Positions 1-9,720 of a stretch of 22,043 nt of DNA are shown one piece after another. This DNA comes from JAJTFW01 sp046160245. Lineage in GTDB: Bacteria; Bacteroidota; Bacteroidia; AKYH767-A; OLB10. The notes under the pieces were generated by a model. That model saw only the letters and a program-made list of their open reading frames with translations, was not told the origin of the DNA and did no database searches. Location of the stretch: positions 1 to 22,043 of the forward strand of contig JBJXGU010000349.1 in NCBI GenBank assembly GCA_046160245.1, in the 5' to 3' direction. Position 1 is the first letter of the stretch. Each line of letters begins with the position of its first letter. The position numbers and the translations under genes are program-made.

Positions 1-29
1 TCAATCCTTCAAAGTAAGACTCGCAATTA

Positions 30-1484
30 CTACCGCAACAACATAATTGTCCTCACCACCTGCTCATCCTTCAGCCTTCCATCTGCATACCCCTTGTAAT
101 TTATTTTAGCTACATAAATGCCTTCAGGCGCTAAAGAGTTTTTATAAAGCCCATCCCAAAATTGAGTGATATCATTCGTAACAAATACTTCTTGTCCCCA
201 ACGATTGTAAATTCGTAAATTGAATTCTTCTAAAATGCAATCGCTTACAATACTATAATTTTCATTTTTAGTATCGGTGTTCGGACTAAATGCATTTGGA
301 ATCCAAACATTGCATGGACACTTCTCATAGTCGATACCGATAGTATCTCCCGCTACACCGCAAGTATTGGACGCCGATGCAAAATAAATTCCAGTTTGTT
401 TCACAATGATAGATGTTCCCATCTCCCCCGTCGACCAATAAAAAGGTTCTACTCCTGTTGCGGTAATTATTTTTTCTTGTCCAACGCAAACAATAGAAGT
501 ATCTGCAGAAATTTCAACCGTTGGAATTTCATCAACATGAATATAATCGTCCTTTACAATGGAATCACTTCCACATTCAAATACGGTAACCAAGGTCACA
601 TCGTAATCGCCCGGTGCATCGTAGCAAACAGAACTCGGATTTTTATCAGTAGAAATCCCTGGAGTCCCGTTTTCAAAATACCAAGTGCGCGAGTAACGAG
701 TAACATCGGATGTATCTTGAAAAGAAATACAATCATCAGCACAAATGATACGGTCACTTGCAGTGAATCCACTATAATAAATGGGAGCATCACTAATTTT
801 TGTTAAACGAATATCATCAACATCAAAATATTCATAATCTGCATTCTGCAAACAGCTTGGTGTTTCAGTACTGTCATTACAAAATATGCCAACAAAAACG
901 GCATCGTAGCAACTGTCGGCAATAAAAGTATGCGTATAAGAAGTATAGTTGCTTACCGAAACCGTACTCGGATCAATGATAATTTGTGGTTTGTAATTGC
1001 CGCAGCCTCTAGTAGGAGCATAAGGAGGATGAATGGATTTATAAAAATAAAATCCAATCGAATAACAATTGTTGGTCGGGGCAGGCAAGTTGGTAGTGGG
1101 AATGACCCAATTCGATTCAATTTGATAAGTCGCTCCCGGAATCATCGTTTGTATTAAGGTGCTCTTGGCTACTTCTCCATACCATAATGTTCCCGGACTC
1201 CAAACGCTTGGTGGCGCACAAACAAATCCAATAACACCGTCGCCAGATTTTGGAATTCCATAATTGCCAAGCGTAGAATTAGCATAATATCCGCAGTGAT
1301 AAAAATCAGCAGTACCTACCGCTGAATCCCAATCCGTACAACGATCAATTTGAGAAGTATAATTTGGGCATTGAGAATAGGATTCGAAGCCTGGATTTTT
1401 AAAAAGATTTTGCGCCCATCCTTCTGTAAAAAAGAAGGGTAAAAGGATCGAGACATACAATGAAAAGATAAATTTGTTTTTCAT
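30..1484 (-). CDS. Secreted PKD-domain protein with gliding-motility-associated C-terminal (CHU_C, T9SS type B) domain
   Basis: Predicted secreted or surface protein of 484 residues. Residues 1-25 form a signal peptide (MKNKFIFSLYV..., cleavage after WAQ). Residues about 26-230 begin NLFKNPGFESYSQCP, resembling the N-terminal ligand-binding-like module common in Bacteroidota surface proteins (N-x-GFE, CP, W, GT-DF). A PKD domain follows at about 241-317 (FQDTSD, WYFENG, YDAPGDYDVTL), then an Ig-like segment at about 322-388 with paired cysteines. Residues about 390-484 are a classic CHU_C domain (WIPNAFSPN, LRIYNRWGQEVF, WDG, EGIYVAKINY), the type B signal for T9SS export. I chose the ATG at 1484 over the TTG at 1493, because the TTG lies inside a -7-like promoter box and the ATG starts the signal peptide cleanly. 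It diverges from ruvA. The ligand is unknown. The domain calls are secure, the cellular role is not. Confidence 0.9.
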   Translation of the reverse strand: MKNKFIFSLYVSILLPFFFTEGWAQNLFKNPGFESYSQCPNYTSQIDRCTDWDSAVGTADFYHCGYYANSTLGNYGIPKSGDGVIGFVCAPPSVWSPGTLWYGEVAKSTLIQTMIPGATYQIESNWVIPTTNLPAPTNNCYSIGFYFYKSIHPPYAPTRGCGNYKPQIIIDPSTVSVSNYTSYTHTFIADSCYDAVFVGIFCNDSTETPSCLQNADYEYFDVDDIRLTKISDAPIYYSGFTASDRIICADDCISFQDTSDVTRYSRTWYFENGTPGISTDKNPSSVCYDAPGDYDVTLVTVFECGSDSIVKDDYIHVDEIPTVEISADTSIVCVGQEKIITATGVEPFYWSTGEMGTSIIVKQTGIYFASASNTCGVAGDTIGIDYEKCPCNVWIPNAFSPNTDTKNENYSIVSDCILEEFNLRIYNRWGQEVFVTNDITQFWDGLYKNSLAPEGIYVAKINYKGYADGRLKDEQVVRTIMLLR

Positions 1485-1557
1485 GATCCACAAAGATTAC
1501 CTTTTATTCTAAATATTATGTCAAAATTTTGTCTAGATTTTTCCGTTATCCAATTAT

Positions 1558-1720
1558 ATACCAACTCCAAGTATATTTTCGTCCTATCTGCTAGTCCTTT
1601 TTCACCAATACTTCTTAAAAAAATAGTTCCGTAGACTAAGGCTATGCAACAATTTTTTTAAATCGTCTTGGCAAAAAAATACGTCGCAGCTTTGAACTAA
1701 AATATACTTGGAATTGGTAT
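1558..1720. repeat. 163-bp imperfect palindrome with 22-bp terminal inverted repeats (MITE-like or large REP)
   Basis: The end sequences 1558-1579 and 1699-1720 are inverted copies matching at 21 of 22 positions (core CCAAGTATATTTT and its complement). At the centre, 1616-1634 and 1642-1660 are inverted copies matching at 16 of 19, around a 7-nt loop. The sequence between the ends and the centre also pairs loosely, so the whole element could fold into one long hairpin. It carries no ORF and lies in the divergent promoter region between the PKD/CHU_C gene and ruvA. No convincing target-site duplication is visible. The structure is seen directly; calling it a mobile MITE-like element is inference. 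Confidence 0.75.
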
Positions 1721-1738
1721 TAAAACAGCTAAAAAAGA

Positions 1739-1746
1739 TACATTTG
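1739..1746 (+). promoter_or_regulatory. Candidate -7 promoter box (TAnnTTTG) for ruvA
   Basis: TACATTTG matches the Bacteroidota -7 consensus TAnnTTTG exactly. A TTGG at 1714-1717, inside the right terminal repeat of the palindromic element, lies 22 nt upstream and could act as the -33 box. The box ends only four bases before the ruvA ATG, so a transcript from it would be nearly leaderless. The box is short and chance matches are common. Confidence 0.4.
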
Positions 1747-1750
1747 CTCC

Positions 1751-2338
1751 ATGTTTGATTATTTTAATGGTAAAATTGCTGGCCTCTCACCCACTGACGT
1801 CACTATCGATTGTGGAGGAGTAGGTTACCACCTTCAAATCTCACTTTACACATTCGGGCAATTAAAAGATAAGACCAGCGTTCGCCTTTTTGCCCACCAT
1901 GTTGTACGTGAAGATGCCCAAATTCTATTTGGATTCTTCGATCAAGAAGAACGATTTATGTTTCGTGAATTATTGAGCGTCAGTGGAGTAGGTGCTTCTA
2001 CAAGTCGCATTGTGCTGTCGTCCATGTCGGCAACCCATCTCCGCCAGGTCATCGCCACGGGGGATGTAATAAGTCTACAAAAGGTAAAGGGAATTGGAGC
2101 AAAAACCGCCCAAAGGATCGTGATTGACTTGCAAGATAAGATGAAAAAGGGGATGATTTTAAACGAAATAAATACATCTCCCACATACAATACGGAAAGT
2201 AATGAAGCGTTAAGTGCTCTCCTAACCCTCGGTTTTGCACGTGCGAGCGCCGAAAAAGCAATTCTACAAGCCTCTAAATCATTGGGAACTAATTCCAAAG
2301 TGGAGGATTTAATTAAAGTAGCACTAAGCCATCTGTGA
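1751..2338 (+). CDS. ruvA: Holliday junction branch migration complex subunit RuvA
   Basis: RuvA binds Holliday junctions as a tetramer and positions the RuvB motor for branch migration. The 195-residue length is normal. Residues 1-63 fit the OB-fold domain I (GKIAGLSPTDVTIDCGGVGY, then LFAHHVVREDAQILFGF). Two helix-hairpin-helix motifs follow at about 74-91 (LLSVSGVGAST) and 109-126 (LQKVKGIGAKTAQRIV); the second is the canonical KGIGxKTAxRI form. Residues about 150-195 are the small domain III that contacts RuvB (EALSALLTLGFARASAEKAI). The ATG at 1751 aligns with the usual RuvA N-terminus. sprA follows 123 bp downstream, the standard neighbour in this phylum. ruvB and ruvC are not in the window. 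Confidence 0.97.
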   Translation: MFDYFNGKIAGLSPTDVTIDCGGVGYHLQISLYTFGQLKDKTSVRLFAHHVVREDAQILFGFFDQEERFMFRELLSVSGVGASTSRIVLSSMSATHLRQVIATGDVISLQKVKGIGAKTAQRIVIDLQDKMKKGMILNEINTSPTYNTESNEALSALLTLGFARASAEKAILQASKSLGTNSKVEDLIKVALSHL

Positions 2339-2412
2339 AACTAATAGAATGGTTTAGCGTAGAACTTAATATAAACGTTCCCTGTAAGGATCGTTACCAA
2401 AAAGAATTATGC

Positions 2413-2420
2413 TATTTTTG
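2413..2420 (+). promoter_or_regulatory. Candidate -7 promoter box for sprA
   Basis: TATTTTTG fits TAnnTTTG exactly and lies 41 bases before the sprA start, within the 123-bp ruvA-sprA gap. No good TTG/TTTG -33 box is visible at the expected distance, so the call rests on the -7 box and position only. Confidence 0.4.
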
Positions 2421-2461
2421 GCGCGCCTCGTAGTTGACCTCCTAACCTTGAAATTACCCGT

Positions 2462-5400
2462 TTGAAGCAGATCCGTTCGTATTCGTTTATCATTTTTTGC
2501 TTCACGCTGCTTATATCATTGGTATGGGCATCTGGATCAGAAATCGTTTTTAGCCCATTCGATTCTATGCCCTTTGTAGCAGGAGACTCGGACACTGCCG
2601 CTGTGCAATTACCTTATCCTTTTAATGATCGTTATGCCGATCCGTATAACAGCAATGCTCCTAGTAGTCCACTTTACATGGGCAACCCTAGCAATATTCA
2701 AACAACTATTGAGTATAATCCGGAAGAGCGTCAGTACGATATCAATGAAAATTTTGGGAGTAATTTTTTTAGAAGTCCAAGCTACATGACCTTTGAAGAG
2801 TTTAAAGAGTCGGAGTTTGAAAAGAGCACAAAAAATTATTGGAAACAAAAAGCAAATGCCGAGAATGCCGCTGCACGGAAGAGTGGTTCGCCTCGAATTT
2901 ATGTGGGGGGTGAAGCTTTCAACCGAATTTTTGGAGGGAACACCATCGACATTCGTCCGCAGGGATCAGCATCATTATCTTTCGGATTAAATATTTCGCG
3001 TTACGATAATCCAACATTACCAGAGCGCCAACGTCGAATTACCACTTTCGATTTCCGTGAGCAGATTCAGATGAACGTGATTGGTAATATCGGTGAGAAA
3101 TTGAAGATTACAACCAATTATAATACGCAAGCCAGTTTCGATTTTGAGAATCAAATGAAATTGGAGTACACCGGTTATGAAGATGAGATTATTCAAAAGA
3201 TTGAAGCGGGTAACGTAAGCTTACCGCTCAATTCACAATTGATTCAAGGTAGCCAGAGTTTGTTCGGATTGAAAACACAGTTGAAGTTTGGTCGACTCTT
3301 GGTAACAACATTGCTTTCACAACAACGTGGTCAAGCTTCTAATATCGAAGTGAAAGGCGGAGCAACCACCACGAAGTTTGATATTCCTTGCGATCAGTAT
3401 GAGGTAAACAAACATTATTTCGTCGGACAATATTTCAAGGATCAATATGATGTTTCATTGGCAGATCTTCCTTTCATTAATTCGTTAGTGTCCATTACCC
3501 GTATGGAAGTATGGGTGACCAATAGAAATAATAGTACCGACAATACCCGTACAGTTTTGGCGGCTATGGATTTAGGAGAGCGAAAATATTATGAGAGCAC
3601 AGGATACATCACCAATTTATACAACCGCACAACTCCTTTTCCTGAGGACTCAGCGAATAGTTTGTATACTCAATTCCTCAATATTCCAGACTTGCGTGAT
3701 GTTACATTGGTGCAAAATGCAATAGCAGGCATTCCAGCATTAAGTCCTTCTCGCGATTATGAAGTGGTTCAAAACGCACGTCGCTTAGCGCCAACTGAGT
3801 ATACCTTTAATCCGCGTTTAGGTTATATCTCATTAAACCAAGCCCTCAATGGAAATGAAGTATTAGCGGTGGCTTACGAATACACAATTGGAGGTCGAGT
3901 ATTTCGTGTTGGAGATTTAACCAACACAGGTATTGAACCGCCGAAAGTAATGTTTATGAAACTTTTAAAAGGGCGTGTTAACAATACGAAGTTGCCTACT
4001 TGGGATTTGATGATGAAGAACGTTTATGCTTTGGGCGGATTTCAACTGGACAGAAAAGATTTTAAATTGGATGTATTGTATTATGTAGATACTATAGGTA
4101 ATCGCCTAAACTACATTCCAACAAATTCAGCCCAAACTAACGTTTACGCCAAGCCGTTAAACCGACTTTTCAATTTAGATAAATTAAATAGTAACAATGA
4201 TCCGCGTCCCGATGGCGAGTTTGATTTTATTGAAGGGGTTACCATCAACAGTAATAATGGTCGAATTATTTTCCCGGTTCGCGAACCATTTGGTTCGTAT
4301 TTACAGAGTAGGTTTAATGATTCTCTCGCGGCAGATCCTTATGCGTATCACGCCTTGTATGACTCCACACGAATTTTTGCCATTCAACAAGCTTCTAAAA
4401 ATAAGTTTAGTTTAAAGGGTAGTTACATCAGTAAATTTGGTTCCGATATACCACTGAATGCCATCAATATTCCACAAGGATCGGTGAAGGTGACTGCCGG
4501 AGGTGCACCTTTAACAGAAAATGTAGATTATACTGTAGATTATAATTTAGGTCGTGTAAAAATCATCAACCAAAGTATATTAAATTCAGGAACTGCCATC
4601 AATATTGCTTTAGAAAGTAATTCGCTTTTTAGCATTCAATCCAAAACACTATTCGGTTCTCGTTTTGATTATACCGTGAATAAGGATCTTGTTTTAGGAG
4701 GAACTATTTTGAGATTGAATGAGCGTCCTATCACACAAAAAGTAAATATTGGTGATGAGCCTATAGCGAATACCATTTGGGGTGTGGATGGAACATGGAG
4801 AACAGAATCGCGCTGGTTAACCCGAATGATTGATAAGCTTCCCGGTATTTCTACCAAGGAAGTATCCACCATAACAGTAGCCGGAGAATTTGCAAACTTA
4901 GTTCCGGGAAACAATAAAGCCATTGGAAAAAATGGTACTGCTTATGTCGACGATTTTGAAGGTAGTCAAAGCACAATTGATTTGCGAAATGTTGGTTCTT
5001 GGGTGCTCTCTTCAGCTCCTACTCGTTTATTTCCAGAGGCAGATACGGTTAGTTTAGATTACGGGAAGAACCGTGCTAAATTTGCATGGTATATCATTGA
5101 CCCATTATTTTATCGTAATTTGTCAGGAGTAACTCCGCCGAATATCGACGATAATGCTATTTCTAATCACTTAGTTCGTCAAGTTCCCGAAAAAGAAATT
5201 TTCCCTAATCGTGAAGCACCGGGAGGGCAAACTGTAGTACTCCCAGTATTTAATATTAGTTATTTCCCAGAAGATCGTGGTCCTTATAATTATGATGTAG
5301 TTCCAACTTCTTGGAGCGACGGTGTTAACTCTAATGGTAAACTGAATAATCCAGGTTCACGTTGGGGCGGTATCATGCGTAGAATTGAAACTACGGATTT

Positions 5401-8400
5401 TGACGTTGCCAATATTGAATTCATTCAGTTTTGGATGATGGATCCGTTTAATAGTAATTCACAAAATGTCAATCAAGGCGGAGGAGATTTATATTTCAAT
5501 TTAGGTAATATTTCAGAGGATGTTTTGAAAGATGGAAGACTGGAGTATGAAAATGGACTTCCTATTGACGGAGATACTAGCGCCGCCAGTAATACCATTT
5601 GGGGATTTACACCAAAAACACAACCACCCATTATTTATGCTTTTGATAATAGCCCGGATGCACGTCAATATCAAGACGTAGGTTTTGATGGACTGAGAAA
5701 TAGTTTGGAGCCCTCTTTTTTCCAAACGTATTTGAGCGACTTGCAAGCCAATGTAAATGCGCAAGCATATGCTGAAGCAGCGTTTGATCCATCTAGCGAT
5801 AACTATCACTATTATCGCGGAAGTGATTACGACAACCAAGGGTTAGGAATTTTAGATCGTTATAAAAGATTCAGCAATCCTGAGGGCAACTCTCCAACCG
5901 ATGCACAATCACCGGAGAGTTATCCTACCGCTGCAACTACGATACCTGATGTTGCTGACGTAAATAAAGATTTTAATCAGGAAAGTAGCGAGCAGTATTA
6001 CCAGTATCGTGTGTCGTTGCGTCCGGGTGAAATGCAAGTAGGACAAAATTTTATTGTTGATAAAATTACACGTACCGTAAACTTGCCTAATGGAACTTCG
6101 GATCAGGTAACATGGTATCAATTTAAAATTCCAATCCGTGAAATTAACGGAACGAATCCGAATATTAATCGCATTGGTGATATCGAAGGATTCAATACTA
6201 TTTCGTTCATCCGTATGTTCATGACCTCGTTTGATGAGCCGATGACATTACGTTTTGCACGATTAGAACTTTTGCGTGGTGAGTGGAGAAAATACAATTA
6301 CGATTTGCGTTCTACCGGAAATGTAATTGGAACAGATCCAAACAATGCAACGTTTGATATTTCGGTTGTGAATATTGAAGAGAATGGAAAACGTACTCCC
6401 ATCAATTATGCAATTCCTCCTGGAATTTTACGTGAAGTCAATATTGGTTCCACCGTGCTTCAACGATTGAATGAGCAAAGTTTATCATTAAAAGTTTGTG
6501 ATTTGGAAGATGGTGATGCACGTGGAGCATTTAAAAATTTGGAATTGGATTTACGATTGTATGAAAAGATAAAAATGTATATTCATGCAGAAAGTTCCAG
6601 TGATCCAGATGCATTGAAGAGTGGCGATATGAATGTGTTTATCCGTATGGGTAATGACTTCAGTGAAAACTATTATGAATACGAAGTACCATTAAGTGTG
6701 ACCGCATGGGGAACAACATCTCCGGAAGCGATTTGGCCGGAAGCCAATAATATTGAATTAGAACTCGAGAAGTTTGTGGATATGAAGTTGCGACGCAATA
6801 GAGCAGTTGATAACTCGGGCGGCGCTTTGAATATTACAAGTCTGTACTCCGAAAGTGAATCAGGAACCAATCGAACGTTTAGTGTTCGAGGAAATCCTTC
6901 GCTCAGTTCAATTCGTTCCATCATGATTGGAATTCGGAATCCACAGGTGAATCCATTGAATCCAGGTAGTGACGATGGTCAAAAGAAATGTGGTGAAGTT
7001 TGGGTAAACGAACTTCGACTTACCGATTTCAGTAAGAAGGGAGGTTGGGCAGCTAACGGTCGCGTCAATGCTAAATTAGCGGATATTGGAAATGTCACCG
7101 TAGCCGGTCAGCATAAGTCGGCGAATTTTGGTCCGTTAGATCAAAAAGTAAGCGAACGTCCGGTGAATTCAGAAACAACATTCAACGTTACCTCGTCAAT
7201 TTACCTTGGAAAATTTCTTCCTCAAAAAGCGAACTTAGATATTCCTATGTATGTGAATTACGGTACCGTAGTTCGTAATCCTGTTTATGATCCTTTAGAT
7301 CAAGACGTATTATTTACTAAGTCATTAGACGAAGGCGATAGTAAGAAGGAGAAGAGAGAGATCAAAAAGCGTTCACAAGATTATACGCAAACCAAGGGGA
7401 TCAACTTTACCAATGTAAAAAAGAATCGTAATGCCGGAGCAAAGGCGCGCGTTTATGATGTAGAAAATTTCAATTTTACGTATGGTTATGATGAAGTATT
7501 TCATCGTGATATTAATATTGAATACGATGTAGTCAAAACACATCGAGGTGCTGTTGGTTATAATTACAACACTACACCGAAGTACATCGCTCCTTTTGAA
7601 AAGGCCAACATCATGAAATCAAAGTACCTTAAACTGATCAAGGATGTTAACCTCAATTTGATTCCAACCAGTCTGAATTTCCGTGCAGATGTGTCGAGGA
7701 TGTATGGTGAAAAATTATTTAGAAATAATACAGGTTATAATGACATTATTCGCGATACTTTCTTCAATAAAAATTTTGAGATGCGTCGTTTGTATGATTT
7801 TAAATTAGATCTAACCCGAAGTATTAAAATTGATTTCAACGCAAACAACTTCTCCGTGGTGGATGAGCCCGAAGGAAGAATTGATTCGAAGGATGATCGG
7901 GATTCGATTCGCAGTAATATTTTCGGAAAAAATTTCTTGCTGGGTAGGAATAAAAATTATCAGCAAACTGGTAATGTAAGTTATCAAGTGCCGTTGAACA
8001 AGTTCCCATTTACTAATTGGATTTCGTTAAATGCACGATATGGGTTTAACTACAGTTGGACAGCAGGGCAGTACTTACGCAACACCGAAGGTCTCTTCAC
8101 CACAGATCCGCGAACAGGAAATACCATTCAGAATTCTAATACAAAACAACTCAACGGTAACTTTACGTTGACCACACTTTATAATAAAGTTCCTTGGCTG
8201 AAAAAGATGAATTCTCCAAAGCCAAAGACGCCGCCGAAACCAAAAGTGAAACCACCGGATCCTAATGCCGCACCTCCGGATAGTCTGAAGCCGAAAATTC
8301 CAATTCCTGCAGTAAAGAAACCGCGCACTACTCCAGATGCAGTTCGATTTGTTGCACGAATGATTATGGGAATTAAAACGGTTGGATTTACTTATAGTGA

Positions 8401-9712
8401 AACGAATGGTACATCACTCCCTGGTTATGTAAATTACTCAGATGTGTTTGGTCAAGACATTAATAATAATTCTCCTGGAATTGGCTTCACGGTGGGATCG
8501 CAAAGAGATATTCGTGAACGCGCCGTGCGTGGAGGATGGATCACATCGGACTCAACGTTGAACAACCCATTAACACGAACCTATTCATCTAACTTCTCGG
8601 GTCGTGCATCCATCGAACCTTTTGATGGAATGAAAATAGAATTAACAGCAACCCGACAATTCAGCAGAAACAATTCTGAATTTTTTAGATACAACGGAAC
8701 CGGCTTTGAATCGCAAGGTGTTACCGAAACAGGTAATTTCAGTATCTCTGTTATTGGATGGGGAACGGCCTTTGTGAAAGATGATAAGAAAACCTATGAG
8801 AGCGCAACGTTTGATAAGTTCAATGAAAATCGGAAAATACTTTCTGAGCGTTTAGCTTCACAAAATCCAAACTCTGTTGGCCTAGCTCAACCAGATACCT
8901 TTGGTGTGGTCTATAACAATGGGTACAGTGGAACTCAACAAGAGGTATTGGCCTTAGCTTTCTTATCCGCCTATACCGGCAAGTCTCCAACAGGAATTGA
9001 TCTCAACGTATTCCCACGAATTCCTTTGCCGAACTGGAGAATTACTTACGATGGTTTAGGAAAATTACCGTTGTTGAAGAAGATTTTTACCTCTGTAAAC
9101 ATTACACATAGTTATCGAGCCACCTATAACGTGAACTCCTTCCAACGTAATGCAAGTTATGTGGATTCTGAATTCCCTTCTGCGAGAGATATCTCTGGTA
9201 ATTTTATTCCAAAGCGTGAACTAGCTCAGGTTTCGATGAGTGAACAATTTGGTCCGTTAATAGGAGTAGATGTTACGTGGAAAAATAATATACAAACACG
9301 GGCAGAGTTTCGCCGCGACCGAAACATATCATTAACCTATGCCGGCGTGCAAATCACCGAAGTTAAAGGGAATGAAATTATTTTAGGATTTGGTTATCGT
9401 ATGCCTAAATTCCGTTTGCCATTCGGTTTAGGCGGTAAAAAGAAAGTGGCTGGAAATAGTTTGAACCTCACAGCTGATTTTTCTGCTCGTCGAAATATAA
9501 CTGTCATTCGTCGATTATTAGAAGGCGTCAACCAGCCAACCGCTGGATTAAATGTTTATTCTATTAAAGGAGCCGCAGATTACACGGTAAACGAGCGATT
9601 AAATTTGCGCTTGTTCTACGAGCAAACTATAAATACACCGGTCATTTCAACGTCATTTCCAACCTCAAATGTGTTGACGGGTATTGAAGTTCGCTTTTCT
9701 CTATCCCAGTAA
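2462..9712 (+). CDS. sprA: Cell surface protein SprA, T9SS outer-membrane translocon
   Basis: SprA forms the giant outer-membrane beta-barrel pore through which T9SS cargo leaves the periplasm; it is needed for gliding in motile Bacteroidota. The 2416-residue length fits the family (about 2,400). The start is a TTG at 2462: an in-frame TGA lies at 2435-2437, no ATG is available between them, and the TTG opens a signal peptide (MKQIRSYSFIIFCFTLLIS, then VWASG). Family hallmarks include GTAYVDDFEGSQSTIDLRN at about 824-842 and KKCGEVWVNELRLTDF at about 1507-1522, with many alternating beta segments and a strand-like C-terminus ending EVRFSLSQ. Residues about 1916-1955 are a proline/lysine-rich stretch (KPKTPPKPKVKPPDPN) interrupting the barrel repeats. 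gcvH follows after 35 bp. Identification is secure from length, motifs and gene order. Confidence 0.96.
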   Translation: MKQIRSYSFIIFCFTLLISLVWASGSEIVFSPFDSMPFVAGDSDTAAVQLPYPFNDRYADPYNSNAPSSPLYMGNPSNIQTTIEYNPEERQYDINENFGSNFFRSPSYMTFEEFKESEFEKSTKNYWKQKANAENAAARKSGSPRIYVGGEAFNRIFGGNTIDIRPQGSASLSFGLNISRYDNPTLPERQRRITTFDFREQIQMNVIGNIGEKLKITTNYNTQASFDFENQMKLEYTGYEDEIIQKIEAGNVSLPLNSQLIQGSQSLFGLKTQLKFGRLLVTTLLSQQRGQASNIEVKGGATTTKFDIPCDQYEVNKHYFVGQYFKDQYDVSLADLPFINSLVSITRMEVWVTNRNNSTDNTRTVLAAMDLGERKYYESTGYITNLYNRTTPFPEDSANSLYTQFLNIPDLRDVTLVQNAIAGIPALSPSRDYEVVQNARRLAPTEYTFNPRLGYISLNQALNGNEVLAVAYEYTIGGRVFRVGDLTNTGIEPPKVMFMKLLKGRVNNTKLPTWDLMMKNVYALGGFQLDRKDFKLDVLYYVDTIGNRLNYIPTNSAQTNVYAKPLNRLFNLDKLNSNNDPRPDGEFDFIEGVTINSNNGRIIFPVREPFGSYLQSRFNDSLAADPYAYHALYDSTRIFAIQQASKNKFSLKGSYISKFGSDIPLNAINIPQGSVKVTAGGAPLTENVDYTVDYNLGRVKIINQSILNSGTAINIALESNSLFSIQSKTLFGSRFDYTVNKDLVLGGTILRLNERPITQKVNIGDEPIANTIWGVDGTWRTESRWLTRMIDKLPGISTKEVSTITVAGEFANLVPGNNKAIGKNGTAYVDDFEGSQSTIDLRNVGSWVLSSAPTRLFPEADTVSLDYGKNRAKFAWYIIDPLFYRNLSGVTPPNIDDNAISNHLVRQVPEKEIFPNREAPGGQTVVLPVFNISYFPEDRGPYNYDVVPTSWSDGVNSNGKLNNPGSRWGGIMRRIETTDFDVANIEFIQFWMMDPFNSNSQNVNQGGGDLYFNLGNISEDVLKDGRLEYENGLPIDGDTSAASNTIWGFTPKTQPPIIYAFDNSPDARQYQDVGFDGLRNSLEPSFFQTYLSDLQANVNAQAYAEAAFDPSSDNYHYYRGSDYDNQGLGILDRYKRFSNPEGNSPTDAQSPESYPTAATTIPDVADVNKDFNQESSEQYYQYRVSLRPGEMQVGQNFIVDKITRTVNLPNGTSDQVTWYQFKIPIREINGTNPNINRIGDIEGFNTISFIRMFMTSFDEPMTLRFARLELLRGEWRKYNYDLRSTGNVIGTDPNNATFDISVVNIEENGKRTPINYAIPPGILREVNIGSTVLQRLNEQSLSLKVCDLEDGDARGAFKNLELDLRLYEKIKMYIHAESSSDPDALKSGDMNVFIRMGNDFSENYYEYEVPLSVTAWGTTSPEAIWPEANNIELELEKFVDMKLRRNRAVDNSGGALNITSLYSESESGTNRTFSVRGNPSLSSIRSIMIGIRNPQVNPLNPGSDDGQKKCGEVWVNELRLTDFSKKGGWAANGRVNAKLADIGNVTVAGQHKSANFGPLDQKVSERPVNSETTFNVTSSIYLGKFLPQKANLDIPMYVNYGTVVRNPVYDPLDQDVLFTKSLDEGDSKKEKREIKKRSQDYTQTKGINFTNVKKNRNAGAKARVYDVENFNFTYGYDEVFHRDINIEYDVVKTHRGAVGYNYNTTPKYIAPFEKANIMKSKYLKLIKDVNLNLIPTSLNFRADVSRMYGEKLFRNNTGYNDIIRDTFFNKNFEMRRLYDFKLDLTRSIKIDFNANNFSVVDEPEGRIDSKDDRDSIRSNIFGKNFLLGRNKNYQQTGNVSYQVPLNKFPFTNWISLNARYGFNYSWTAGQYLRNTEGLFTTDPRTGNTIQNSNTKQLNGNFTLTTLYNKVPWLKKMNSPKPKTPPKPKVKPPDPNAAPPDSLKPKIPIPAVKKPRTTPDAVRFVARMIMGIKTVGFTYSETNGTSLPGYVNYSDVFGQDINNNSPGIGFTVGSQRDIRERAVRGGWITSDSTLNNPLTRTYSSNFSGRASIEPFDGMKIELTATRQFSRNNSEFFRYNGTGFESQGVTETGNFSISVIGWGTAFVKDDKKTYESATFDKFNENRKILSERLASQNPNSVGLAQPDTFGVVYNNGYSGTQQEVLALAFLSAYTGKSPTGIDLNVFPRIPLPNWRITYDGLGKLPLLKKIFTSVNITHSYRATYNVNSFQRNASYVDSEFPSARDISGNFIPKRELAQVSMSEQFGPLIGVDVTWKNNIQTRAEFRRDRNISLTYAGVQITEVKGNEIILGFGYRMPKFRLPFGLGGKKKVAGNSLNLTADFSARRNITVIRRLLEGVNQPTAGLNVYSIKGAADYTVNERLNLRLFYEQTINTPVISTSFPTSNVLTGIEVRFSLSQ

Positions 9713-9720
9713 TCGAAAAT

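Noticed and set aside
396..806. 136-residue plus-strand ORF
   Set aside because: It is antisense to the PKD/CHU_C gene, has no recognisable domain, and has a composition typical of a shadow frame.
1491..1493. TTG as the start of the PKD/CHU_C protein
   Set aside because: It lies within a CTTTG that looks like part of the promoter -7 box, and the ATG three codons later gives a standard signal peptide.
5513..5839. 108-residue minus-strand ORF and other ORFs opposite sprA
   Set aside because: All lie wholly within sprA, whose frame is uninterrupted and family-like; the antisense products show no domain features.
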